Translations under genes and position numbers: made by a program | The notes under the pieces: model-generated | What the model saw: only the letters and a program-made list of their open reading frames with translations | Databases searched by the model: none | Told to the model about the DNA's origin: nothing | Shown: positions 1-8,600 of the stretch, one piece after another | How positions within the stretch are numbered: position 1 is the first letter of the stretch | Layout: every line of letters starts with the position of its first letter | Source: Candidatus Firestoneibacteriota bacterium | GTDB lineage: Bacteria > JACRDZ01 | DNA: 14,642 nucleotides | Assembly: GCA_016212735.1 (NCBI GenBank) | Contig: JACRDZ010000296.1 | Span: forward strand, 1-14,642 | Direction: 5' to 3'

Positions 1-1
1 C

Positions 2-424
2 GTTGGTCAAAAACTGAAAATACCAGTAAATATGGAAGATTTATCATATATAGGAGAAAGATTTATATGGCCTGTGAGAGGGAGAGTGATAACAGGATTT
101 GGGATGAGAAACAATATACCGCATAAAGGGATAGATATTCAGGCGTCTCCAGGTACTCTGGTAAAAGCTTCTAGAAAAGGCGAGATAAAATATACGGGGT
201 ATTTTCCTCAATTAAAAAATGTAATCATAATAAAACATGATGACGTTACTTCTACAGTATACAGTAATATAGATGAAGTAAAAGTAACAATCGGGACTAA
301 AGTTGAAGAAGGAGAAGATATTGGCACTGTAGCTATAAAAAACGATTCAAAAAACTCTTTTCTCCATTTCGAAACAAGATTTAATATAATAGCTAAAAAT
401 CCTTTGTATTATTTAGAGAAATAA
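2..424 (+). CDS. LysM plus degenerate M23 (LytM-like) envelope protein, 5' partial
   Basis: This is the C-terminal part of a protein that begins before the window. The frame is open from base 2, and its first residues, VGQKLKIPVN, match the end of a LysM peptidoglycan-binding repeat, so the ATG at 32 is internal and not the start. An M23/LytM-type beta domain follows. Counting from that ATG, HKGID (H31, D35) matches the HxxxD zinc motif and LHFE matches the end of the HxH motif. However, the first His of HxH is Phe (FLHFE), and the usual YxH is YSN. Two histidines needed for endopeptidase catalysis therefore appear to be lost. LysM plus an inactive LytM domain is the arrangement of NlpD-type activators of cell-wall amidases, which act in the periplasm during cell separation; that role is inferred. 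It ends 34 bp before argD. A weakly active M23 endopeptidase is the alternative. Confidence 0.85.
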   Translation, partial: VGQKLKIPVNMEDLSYIGERFIWPVRGRVITGFGMRNNIPHKGIDIQASPGTLVKASRKGEIKYTGYFPQLKNVIIIKHDDVTSTVYSNIDEVKVTIGTKVEEGEDIGTVAIKNDSKNSFLHFETRFNIIAKNPLYYLEK

Positions 425-443
425 TATAAAATAGTACAGCTTT

Positions 444-449
444 AAGGAG
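444..449 (+). promoter_or_regulatory. Ribosome binding site of argD
   Basis: AAGGAG lies nine bases before the ATG at 459 and fixes that start. The 34 bp gap between the upstream stop and this ATG has no convincing promoter or hairpin. Confidence 0.75.
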
Positions 450-458
450 TAAATATAT

Positions 459-1670
459 ATGACAAAAGAAGAAGTAATTAATAAATACAAACAATATATT
501 ATGGATACATATACGCGCTATGATCTATGTTTAGTTAAAGGACAGGGGATAAATGTCCAGGATATTTCAGGGAAAACATATATGGATTTTATTTCAGGGA
601 TTTCGGTAGTTAATCTTGGATACAATAATTCTAAATGGCTTTCTGCTATGCAAAAACAATTGACAGAGATTACACATAGTTCAAATCTTTTTTATATACA
701 GCCTCAGGTTGAATTAGCAGAGATATTGATAAAAAATTCAATTAAAGGCAAATGTTTTTTTTGTAATAGCGGCGCAGAAGCTAATGAAGCTGCAATAAAG
801 ATAGCGAGAAAATTTGCGTATGAAAAAGGGAAAAAACAGTCAGAAATCATAACTTTAGAACAATCATTTCATGGAAGAACAATCGCTACTGTTACAGCTA
901 CGGGACAGAAGAAATATCAGGAAGGATTTGCTCCTCTTTTAAGTGGTTTTGTTTATACTCCTTTAAATAATCTTGAAGCTTTAAAAAACAAAATAAATGA
1001 TAATACATGTGCAATTATGATTGAGCTGGTGCAGGCTGAAGGAGGAATAAAAGTAGCAGATAAAAATTTTGTTAAAAATATTGCTTCGTTATGCAAAAAA
1101 AATAATATTCTTCTTATAATAGATGAAGTACAAACTGGTATTGGCAGATGCGGTGATCTATTCGCATATAAATTGTATGATATTGAACCGGATATTTTCA
1201 CTCTGGCTAAAGCACTTGGTAATGGTATACCTATTGGAGCTATGATTGCCAGGAAAGAAATTGCAGAAGTTTTTAAACCCGGTACACATGCATCAACTTT
1301 TGGCGGAAATCATCTTGCCTGTACTTCTGCTCTTGCAGTAATTGACACTATTTTGAGTGAAAAGCTCATTAAAAACGCAAAACAGATGGGGAAATATTTG
1401 TCTGGCAGGTTAAATGATTTAAAAGAAAAATATTCGTTTATTAAGGATATTCGTGGTCTGGGCCTTCTTGTAGGAATGGAGATGTCTCATCCCGCACATA
1501 ACATTATAGAAAAATGCAGAGATAAAGGAGTTATATTAAATTGCATTCAGAATACAGTTATAAGATTTGCTCCTCCTCTTATTGTTACAAAACACGATAT
1601 AGATTTCATGATAAAAATTCTGAATGAAGTGCTTATTGAGGAGGTTCTAGGAGGTAAAAATGGAACATAA
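459..1670 (+). CDS. argD: Acetylornithine aminotransferase (class III PLP aminotransferase)
   Basis: This is a 403-residue class III, pyridoxal-phosphate-dependent aminotransferase of normal length for ArgD, a cytoplasmic enzyme. ArgD moves an amino group between N-acetylornithine and 2-oxoglutarate in arginine synthesis, and some homologues also act on succinyl-diaminopimelate in lysine synthesis. Visible motifs are NSGAEANEAA (about 103-112, phosphate binding), SFHGRT (136-141), IIDEVQTGIGR (220-230, with D222 contacting the cofactor pyridine), LAKALGNG (249-256, with K251 as the Schiff-base lysine), STFGGN (279-284) and IRFAPPL near the end, with R369. All key residues are present. The start is supported by AAGGAG upstream. 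The 3' end overlaps the following GGDEF gene by 11 bp, suggesting translational coupling. No other arginine gene is in the window. Ornithine or 4-aminobutyrate aminotransferase is possible, but length and motifs fit ArgD best. Confidence 0.9.
   Translation: MTKEEVINKYKQYIMDTYTRYDLCLVKGQGINVQDISGKTYMDFISGISVVNLGYNNSKWLSAMQKQLTEITHSSNLFYIQPQVELAEILIKNSIKGKCFFCNSGAEANEAAIKIARKFAYEKGKKQSEIITLEQSFHGRTIATVTATGQKKYQEGFAPLLSGFVYTPLNNLEALKNKINDNTCAIMIELVQAEGGIKVADKNFVKNIASLCKKNNILLIIDEVQTGIGRCGDLFAYKLYDIEPDIFTLAKALGNGIPIGAMIARKEIAEVFKPGTHASTFGGNHLACTSALAVIDTILSEKLIKNAKQMGKYLSGRLNDLKEKYSFIKDIRGLGLLVGMEMSHPAHNIIEKCRDKGVILNCIQNTVIRFAPPLIVTKHDIDFMIKILNEVLIEEVLGGKNGT
1649..1654 (+). promoter_or_regulatory. 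Ribosome binding site of the GGDEF gene, inside argD
   Basis: AGGAGG sits five bases before the ATG at 1660, within the last codons of argD. It picks this ATG as the start and makes the 11 bp overlap credible. Confidence 0.75.
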
Positions 1671-3177
1671 TGAACTTGAAATATTTAATGAAATGTGTGA
1701 ATTAGCTAAACATATGCAGAATCATCAGCAGATTGTTAAAGCTATTATGGATAAGTTGAGTAAAGCTGTAGAATATACTGCAGCAGTTATTTTGATTCTG
1801 GATGAGGAAGAAATCATCACAAATATTGTATATCCGAGTACTAAATATTTTTTAGATAGTTCAATAAAATTAATTTGTGAAAGCCTGCCGCAGGATATAA
1901 AAGAAAGAAAGTCTCCAGAAAACTTTAAAAAGATAATTTATGAAGATATTGAAAATACAAATTATGATAGAGAAGAGTTTAATGAAGTTAAAAGTTATTA
2001 TATAATTCCTCTTATAATAAGAGATAAAACTCAGGGGTTCTTAGGTATTACAAGCGGAGAGGAAAATCTTTTTACTAAAAGAGAAGAAGAAATTCTAACT
2101 ATATTTGCAAATCAGTCTGCAATACTTATTGATAATGCCAAACTTTATTCTCAAACTGAACAGCGTATAGCTGAAATGTCGATCCTGCATGAAGTAGGGA
2201 AAGTCCTTAGTTCAATATTAAATCTTGATCGTCTTCTGAATATTATTGTTGAACGTTCAGCAGAACTTTCGCGTGCTACACGTGTCAGTATAATGTTATA
2301 TGATTCTGAGAAAGAAAAATTTATTATAAAAATCAGTAAAGGTCTTCCCCCTGAAATCATTAAAGATACTGTAGTACATAAAAATGAAGGAATTACAGGT
2401 TATGTAATTGATACAAAAAAGTCCATACTTGTAAGAGACATAACAAAAGAAGAACCATTTTCAAATTTAAGAAATAAGAAAAATTATGTGACTAATTCAT
2501 TTATGAGTTTCCCTCTTGTTATAAGATATCATGCCGCAGGGGTTTTACATGTAAGCAATAAAATCAACGGAGCTACTTTTGATAACGAAGATTTTGAACT
2601 TCTGGATACTTTTATTTTTCAGGCAAGAGCAGCCATTGAAAATTCCATGCTTTATGGAGAAATGGAACAGCTAGCAATAACAGACGGACTTACTCATATT
2701 TACAATCATCGTTATTTTCAGGAACAGCTTGCACGGGAAATAAAACGGGCTAACAGATATAAACTGAATATTTCAGTTTTAATGATAGATATTGATTATT
2801 TCAAACAGTATAATGATAAATACGGTCATCCAAAAGGCGATCAGGTATTAAAAAAAGTGGCTCTTTTGGTTAAAAAATTTGTACGTAATGTTGATATTGT
2901 TGCCAGATACGGCGGTGAAGAGTTTATTGTAATCATGCCTGAGACGGATGCTCAGGATTCTTATGATGTTGCTGAACGTATAAGAAAAAAGATAATGTCC
3001 GAAAAATTTCCGGATTCCAATAAAGAAATTGATGAAAAAATTACGATTAGTATAGGTGTTGCATCGTATTCAAAAAATAATGAAAAAACGAGAGATGAAA
3101 TTATAGAAAAAGCTGATCAGTCTCTTTATCAGGCAAAAAAAGAAGGCAGAAATAAAGTCTGCCAATGGAAAGGATGA
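1660..3177 (+). CDS. GAF-GAF-GGDEF diguanylate cyclase
   Basis: This 505-residue cytoplasmic protein has no membrane segment. Two GAF-type sensor domains precede a GGDEF domain. The first GAF, about residues 10-160, is divergent. The second, about 175-330, is clearer, with GITGYVIDTKKSILVRDI and an FPLVIR...GVLHVSNK stretch. The linkers ending each GAF (about 150-175 and 320-340) look helical and could carry the signal. The GGDEF domain (about 335-503) has GGEEF at 418-422, the metal ligand D377 in IDID, FKQYND at 381-386 and YGHPKGD. The active site is intact, so synthesis of cyclic-di-GMP from two GTP is expected. The inhibitory I-site RxxD is also present (R409, D412), exactly five residues before GGEEF, predicting product feedback. 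The GAF ligands cannot be told from sequence. It overlaps argD and lies 25 bp before leuS. Confidence 0.92.
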   Translation: MEHNELEIFNEMCELAKHMQNHQQIVKAIMDKLSKAVEYTAAVILILDEEEIITNIVYPSTKYFLDSSIKLICESLPQDIKERKSPENFKKIIYEDIENTNYDREEFNEVKSYYIIPLIIRDKTQGFLGITSGEENLFTKREEEILTIFANQSAILIDNAKLYSQTEQRIAEMSILHEVGKVLSSILNLDRLLNIIVERSAELSRATRVSIMLYDSEKEKFIIKISKGLPPEIIKDTVVHKNEGITGYVIDTKKSILVRDITKEEPFSNLRNKKNYVTNSFMSFPLVIRYHAAGVLHVSNKINGATFDNEDFELLDTFIFQARAAIENSMLYGEMEQLAITDGLTHIYNHRYFQEQLAREIKRANRYKLNISVLMIDIDYFKQYNDKYGHPKGDQVLKKVALLVKKFVRNVDIVARYGGEEFIVIMPETDAQDSYDVAERIRKKIMSEKFPDSNKEIDEKITISIGVASYSKNNEKTRDEIIEKADQSLYQAKKEGRNKVCQWKG

Positions 3178-3184
3178 AAAAAAC

Positions 3185-3190
3185 AGGAGG
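3185..3190 (+). promoter_or_regulatory. Ribosome binding site of leuS
   Basis: AGGAGG lies 12 bases before the ATG at 3203, a longer spacer than usual. No better-placed start codon exists in that frame, and the protein N-terminus matches LeuRS. The 25 bp gap is too small for a T-box leader. Confidence 0.6.
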
Positions 3191-3202
3191 CATAAAAGAT
3201 TT

Positions 3203-5686
3203 ATGGAAGAATACAGTCATAAAAATATTGAAACTAAATGGCAGGAATTCTGGGAAAAAAATAATAAATATTCTGTTTCAGAAACTTCTTCACGTCCTAA
3301 ATATTATTGTCTGGAAATGTTCCCTTATCCTTCGGGCAAAATACATATGGGACATGTTAGAAACTATACTATTGGTGACAGCATTGCCCGTTATAAAATA
3401 ATGCAGGGTTTTAATGTAATTCATCCAATAGGCTGGGATTCTTTTGGCCTGCCAGCAGAAAATGCTGCGATTAAAAATAAAATCCCACCGGATGAATGGA
3501 CGCTTGATAATATTAAATATATGAAATCTCAACTTAAGAAAATGGGACTGTGTTATGACTGGGGAAGAGAAGTTACCACGTGTTTGCCGGAATATTATAA
3601 ATGGAATCAATGGCTGTTTTTAAAGATGTTTGAAAAAGGATTAGTATATAAAAAAATGTCACCTGTTAACTGGTGTCCATCCTGTAATACAGTTCTTGCT
3701 AACGAACAGGTAATAGAAGGATTATGCTGGAGATGTGATTCTCATATTGTAGAAAAAAATCTTGAACAGTGGTTTTTCAGAATTACGGATTATGCTGAAG
3801 AACTTCTTGATGGATTAAAAGAATTAATAAGTGGCTGGCCTGAACGTGTTATAACTATGCAGAGAAACTGGATTGGGAAAAGCCGTGGTGTTGAAATTAA
3901 TTTTAAACTGAAATCAATGGATAGAAAACTGCCAGTTTATACTACAAGAATAGATACTATTTTTGGAGTAACTTATATGGTTCTGTCTCCAGAACATCCT
4001 CTTATTAATGAATTGATTCAAAATAGCATTAACAAAGAAGATATAATCCGTTTTATTGTAAAAGCATCTGAAGAAGACTATAAAAAGCGCATAGCAGATG
4101 ATACAGATAAAGAAGGAATATTCACAGGACATTATGCTATTAATCCTCTTAATGAAGAAGAGATTCCTGTCTGGATTGCAAATTATGTTCTTATGGATTA
4201 TGGGACAGGAGCTGTTATGGCTGTTCCTGCTCATGACGAGCGTGATTTCGCTTTTGCAAAAAAATATAATCTGCCTGTTAAATTAGTAATTCGGCCAGAA
4301 AATATTTCTTTGAAAAATAATGAATTGACAGAAGCTTATATTGGAGAAGGTATTTTAGTAAATTCAGGAACATTTAATAAGTTAAACAATATAGAAGCAA
4401 TAGATCGTATTGGAACATGGATTGAGCAAAACAAACTTGGTAAAAAAACCGTAAATTACAGATTAAGAGATTGGGGGATTTCAAGACAGAGATACTGGGG
4501 AACACCTATTCCTATTGTCTATTGCCCGGAATGCGGAGTTGTTCCTGTCCCTCTTGAAAATTTACCTGTAGTTCTGCCATTAAACGTTAAATTCGATGCA
4601 AATGGAGTTTCTCCTTTACCAAATTTAGAAGTATTTTTAAAAACAAAATGTCCGGAATGCGGAGAAGAAGCTGAAAGAGAAACAGAAACAATGGATACTT
4701 TTGTTGATTCCTCATGGTATTTTGCAAGATATTGTTCCCCGCAAGAAGATACAAAACCTGTTAATCCTGAAAAAGTTAAATATTGGATGCCTGTTGATCA
4801 ATATATTGGCGGAATAGAACATGCTGTTCTTCACCTTCTTTATTCAAGATTCTTTACAAGAGTAATGCATGATCTTGATCTTATTCCTTTTATAGAACCA
4901 TTTAAAAAACTTCTAACTCAGGGAATGGTAATCAAAGACGGAGCTAAAATGTCCAAGTCTAAAGGAAATGTTGTTGATCCTGATACTATAATTGAAATGT
5001 ACGGAGCAGATACAGCAAGAATATTTATATTATTTGCTGCTCCTCCTGAAAAAGATCTGGAATGGAGTGATGAAGGAATTAAAGGTTCTTACCGTTTTTT
5101 AAGTCGTGTTAATTCTCTAATTAAAAACATAACTCATGAAATAAAAAATGCAAGGGTTGAAAATATTGATGTATCTTTATTAACTCAAGAAGAAAAAAAT
5201 CTGCGATGGAAAACACATACTACTATTAAAAAAGTTACCGATGATATTGAAGATAGATATCATTTTAATACTGTAATCTCAAGCTTAATGGAACTTGTTA
5301 ACGAAATTTATTCTTATAAACCTGATATTTCAAAAAAGGAAAATATTGTAATTTTTAGAGAAGCATTGGAGACTCTGGTGCTTTTACTTTCTCCATTTGC
5401 TCCGCATCTTGCTGAAGAAATGTGGGAGAATCTTGGAAATAAACCAAGTATATTTGATGTCCCCTGGCCTAAATATAATAAAGAGGCTATATTAAAAGAG
5501 GATATTATAGTTGTAATTCAGATAAATGGAAAAATAAAAAATAAAATTACTGTACAGGAAAATATAAATGAAGAAGATTTGAAACAAAAAGCTTTATCTC
5601 TTGAAAAAATTAAAGAATTGATAAAAGAGAGAGAGCCTAAAAAAATTATAGTTGTTCCAAAAAAGCTGGTGAATATTGTAATATAA
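3203..5686 (+). CDS. leuS: Leucyl-tRNA synthetase
   Basis: This 827-residue class I aminoacyl-tRNA synthetase charges tRNA-Leu with leucine in the cytoplasm, and its length is normal for bacterial LeuRS. The HIGH-type motif is HMGH (48-51) and the KMSKS motif is exact (582-586). Between them lies the CP1 editing domain, with TTRIDTIFG and GTGAVMAVPAHDERD. Its D345 is the conserved aspartate that positions mischarged amino acids for hydrolysis, so editing looks intact. Cys pairs CPSC/CWRC and, later, CPEC/CPEC fit the zinc-ribbon elements of LeuRS. TMDTFVDSSWYFARY before KMSKS is a family signature. The C-terminal anticodon-binding and tRNA-contacting regions are complete, ending in VVPKKLVNIVI. 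It lies between a diguanylate cyclase gene and the giant cytochrome gene, with no functional link apparent. The next reading frame begins directly after its stop codon. Confidence 0.97.
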   Translation: MEEYSHKNIETKWQEFWEKNNKYSVSETSSRPKYYCLEMFPYPSGKIHMGHVRNYTIGDSIARYKIMQGFNVIHPIGWDSFGLPAENAAIKNKIPPDEWTLDNIKYMKSQLKKMGLCYDWGREVTTCLPEYYKWNQWLFLKMFEKGLVYKKMSPVNWCPSCNTVLANEQVIEGLCWRCDSHIVEKNLEQWFFRITDYAEELLDGLKELISGWPERVITMQRNWIGKSRGVEINFKLKSMDRKLPVYTTRIDTIFGVTYMVLSPEHPLINELIQNSINKEDIIRFIVKASEEDYKKRIADDTDKEGIFTGHYAINPLNEEEIPVWIANYVLMDYGTGAVMAVPAHDERDFAFAKKYNLPVKLVIRPENISLKNNELTEAYIGEGILVNSGTFNKLNNIEAIDRIGTWIEQNKLGKKTVNYRLRDWGISRQRYWGTPIPIVYCPECGVVPVPLENLPVVLPLNVKFDANGVSPLPNLEVFLKTKCPECGEEAERETETMDTFVDSSWYFARYCSPQEDTKPVNPEKVKYWMPVDQYIGGIEHAVLHLLYSRFFTRVMHDLDLIPFIEPFKKLLTQGMVIKDGAKMSKSKGNVVDPDTIIEMYGADTARIFILFAAPPEKDLEWSDEGIKGSYRFLSRVNSLIKNITHEIKNARVENIDVSLLTQEEKNLRWKTHTTIKKVTDDIEDRYHFNTVISSLMELVNEIYSYKPDISKKENIVIFREALETLVLLLSPFAPHLAEEMWENLGNKPSIFDVPWPKYNKEAILKEDIIVVIQINGKIKNKITVQENINEEDLKQKALSLEKIKELIKEREPKKIIVVPKKLVNIVI

Positions 5687-8600
5687 TTGGGTATATATTT
5701 TATGCAAATAAATGTAGTTATAGTTATTATAAATCTGTTTTCAACCAATAAAATTACGAATTATATAAAATTTTTATCATCTATATTTCTTGTTGAATTC
5801 TCAATCTTCTTCTCTCTTATACTACTTTTGGCAAATAGAACTTATTCATCAAATCTTACAAAATATGATACGTCCCTACCCTGCATAACATGTCATTTTG
5901 ATCGTAAATACTTAATGCATCCAATAAATATATCAATGGAAGGTAAAGGACTCAAGACAACACTTCCATTAAACAACAGCAAAATTACTTGTTTAACCTG
6001 CCATAAATATCATACAGATGATCCTCTATCAAGGATTCAACTGCATGATACAACATATACATTTTTGCTTAGAATTCCAAATGTACCTGTTTCATCTTTA
6101 TGCGTAAATTGTCATGATAATAATAAATATGTTATTGGAACAAATCATGACATGAAAGTTACAGCTCCTGGTGAAAAAAATGTACTTGGTCAAACGACAA
6201 ATAAAATGGGGCCATGTTCTGCATGTCATCTGGCACATAATGGACTGGAGATTAATCTATGGGCAAAAGAAATGGTACTTGCACCGGATATAACTTCTAT
6301 GTTCTGCAAAGGATGTCATAATGAAAAAGGCTGCGCAAGCACAAAAAATTTAAATGAATTTATGCATCCTATGCTGGTTTCACCGTCAAAAAAAGGATTA
6401 ACAACTACATTACCTCTTTTTAATGAAGATGGTAAGCCATCTTATGAGGGGGAGATTACATGTGTTACATGTCATAATGTGCATCAATGGGCTCCTGATG
6501 AAAAAAAACAAGGTCTTTATAAAAAAGAGATTGGCGCTTCAGATACAAAATTTTTACGTATAAATAATCAGAAAAATTCAGAATTATGTACCAATTGCCA
6601 TAAATTACAGGGACTTGTTATTGGGACACCGCATGATTTAGTAGAAGTTTCTTATAATGAAAAGAATATACAGGGAATTACTGCGGGTAGTGGTGGGCAA
6701 TGTTCAGCCTGTCATCTTATACATAATGGGAAAGATAAAGAAAATTTTGCAAGAGAGTATGGGCAGGGAGAAGATGTTATTACACAAAAATGTACAAGCT
6801 GTCATTCTGAAGGAAAAATTGCGGATAAAAGACTAATAGGAGCAAATTCACATCCAATAAATGTAGCACTTGCTTCATGGAAAATGTCAACAAATCTTCC
6901 TCTTTATGATAGAGAAGGCGGAATAAATCAAAAAGGGACAATTAAATGCATAACATGTCATAATGTTCATCAATGGACTTCGGATAAAACAAAGCTGGGG
7001 AAAGTAGTTGCAAAAGAAAAAGTAAAATTAACTATAAATATGATTCAAAAAGGAATCGTTGGAGAAATTGTATTTGTTAAAGGAAACCAGGTTTATATAA
7101 ATCATACAAATGATAAAATAACTGTAGCAAAAGATGATATTTTATACATTTTCAAAGAAGAAAGAGAATTCGGCAGATTAAAAGTACTGAATTATAATCC
7201 ATTTGCCAAAGAATCGGAGATATTTGCTAATATAATTACAGACGAAATAGCAAGTAAACTTGGGAAAGGTGATATTGTTTACAATCCTAAATTTCTTGAT
7301 GCATCTTCAAGCGGAACAATTGCTGGAGATGGAACAAACAGTTTTTTGCGAATGCAAAATAGCAGTTCTAAATTATGTATTTCATGTCATAAACATCAAG
7401 AATCAATAATAGGGACAAAACATGATATATCAGTTAATTTTCCGAATAATTCCAACATCAGAAACGAAAAAAATATTTTGTCCGGACCATGTTCTTCCTG
7501 TCATACTCCACATAATAGTGTTGGGGTATATTTATCAGCTATAAGTTCAAAAAGCATGGATTCTGACAGAAGAGATTATATTTCAAAACTCTGCACTATA
7601 TGCCATAGTGCAAGTGGTATAGCAAATACAAAAGTTTTAAGAGATCATCATCTTATAAGAATTTTCCCATCTTATATTCTGGATCTTACTCCTCCTCCAA
7701 CTTTTATGCCTTTATATGAAATTGGGGGCAGAGTCGGATTCTGGGATTATGTAAGTTGTTCGACATGTCATAATGTTCATCAATGGGATCCTGAAAAATC
7801 AGAAAAACGGGATTTTACTGAAGGTGATGAAACAAATAGTTTCTTGCGTATGCCAAATAATGATAAGCAATTATGCGAAGCATGCCATATTAATGAAGTA
7901 AATTTAAAAATGAAAGAAGAATTAAAAAAAGAAACAAAAAAAACCCAGGAGACTATTATTGTTGAGGATAAAAAAGAAGAAAAAATTGTTGTTATTTCTG
8001 AAGGCGGGCCAAAAATTGAGGTATTAAATCCTAAAACTAATTCTATTCTAACCAGATATGAACATGATATAAGCGGAACAATAGATGATCCTACAGTGAC
8101 AAGAGCTCAAGTCCTTGTAAATGGCAAGCCATATATAATTTCTGTATCCGCAGGGTCATTTTCAGATAAAATAATTCTTAAGGAAGGTAAAAATCATATT
8201 CGTGTATTGGCAACTAATCCTGAAGGTAAAAGTGGAGCATCAGGAGAAATTGTATGTACTGTAGATACTCGCAGACCAATGGTTATTCAATATGAATATA
8301 CAAAACCTGTAACTTTAACAGATGATTTCAGGTTAAAGGTAGTATTTAATCAGACGATGAATGCTGATGTTTTACCTTTTATTTATTTTGTTACAAGTGA
8401 TAAAAAAACTATAGTACCGGAAATACAAATTTCTACTTCTGCTAAATTTATTAATCAATTTGAAGAAATACCTTTGATTGATTCAAATGTAATTAAAGAA
8501 ATGAAAAATGGAGAAATTCTATTGAATGCAAAAATATACTATGGGTATGGAAATATGCCGCAGGTTATAGTAAAAGACACAAATAGAGATAAAAATCCTG

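Noticed and set aside
953..1201. Minus-strand open frame inside argD
   Set aside because: It lies opposite highly conserved aminotransferase motifs and its product resembles no known protein; it is a shadow frame.
3178..3202. T-box leader or attenuator before leuS
   Set aside because: Only 25 bp separate the genes, far too little for a T-box, and no hairpin is visible.
3165..3401. Plus-strand 78-residue frame bridging the GGDEF end and the leuS start
   Set aside because: It overlaps the conserved LeuRS N-terminus including HMGH in another frame and has no recognisable domain.
5652..5687. Possible promoter before the cytochrome (TATAAT at 5682 with TTGTTC at 5652)
   Set aside because: The 24 bp spacing is too long for a sigma-70 type promoter, and TATAAT-like strings are common by chance in such A+T-rich DNA.
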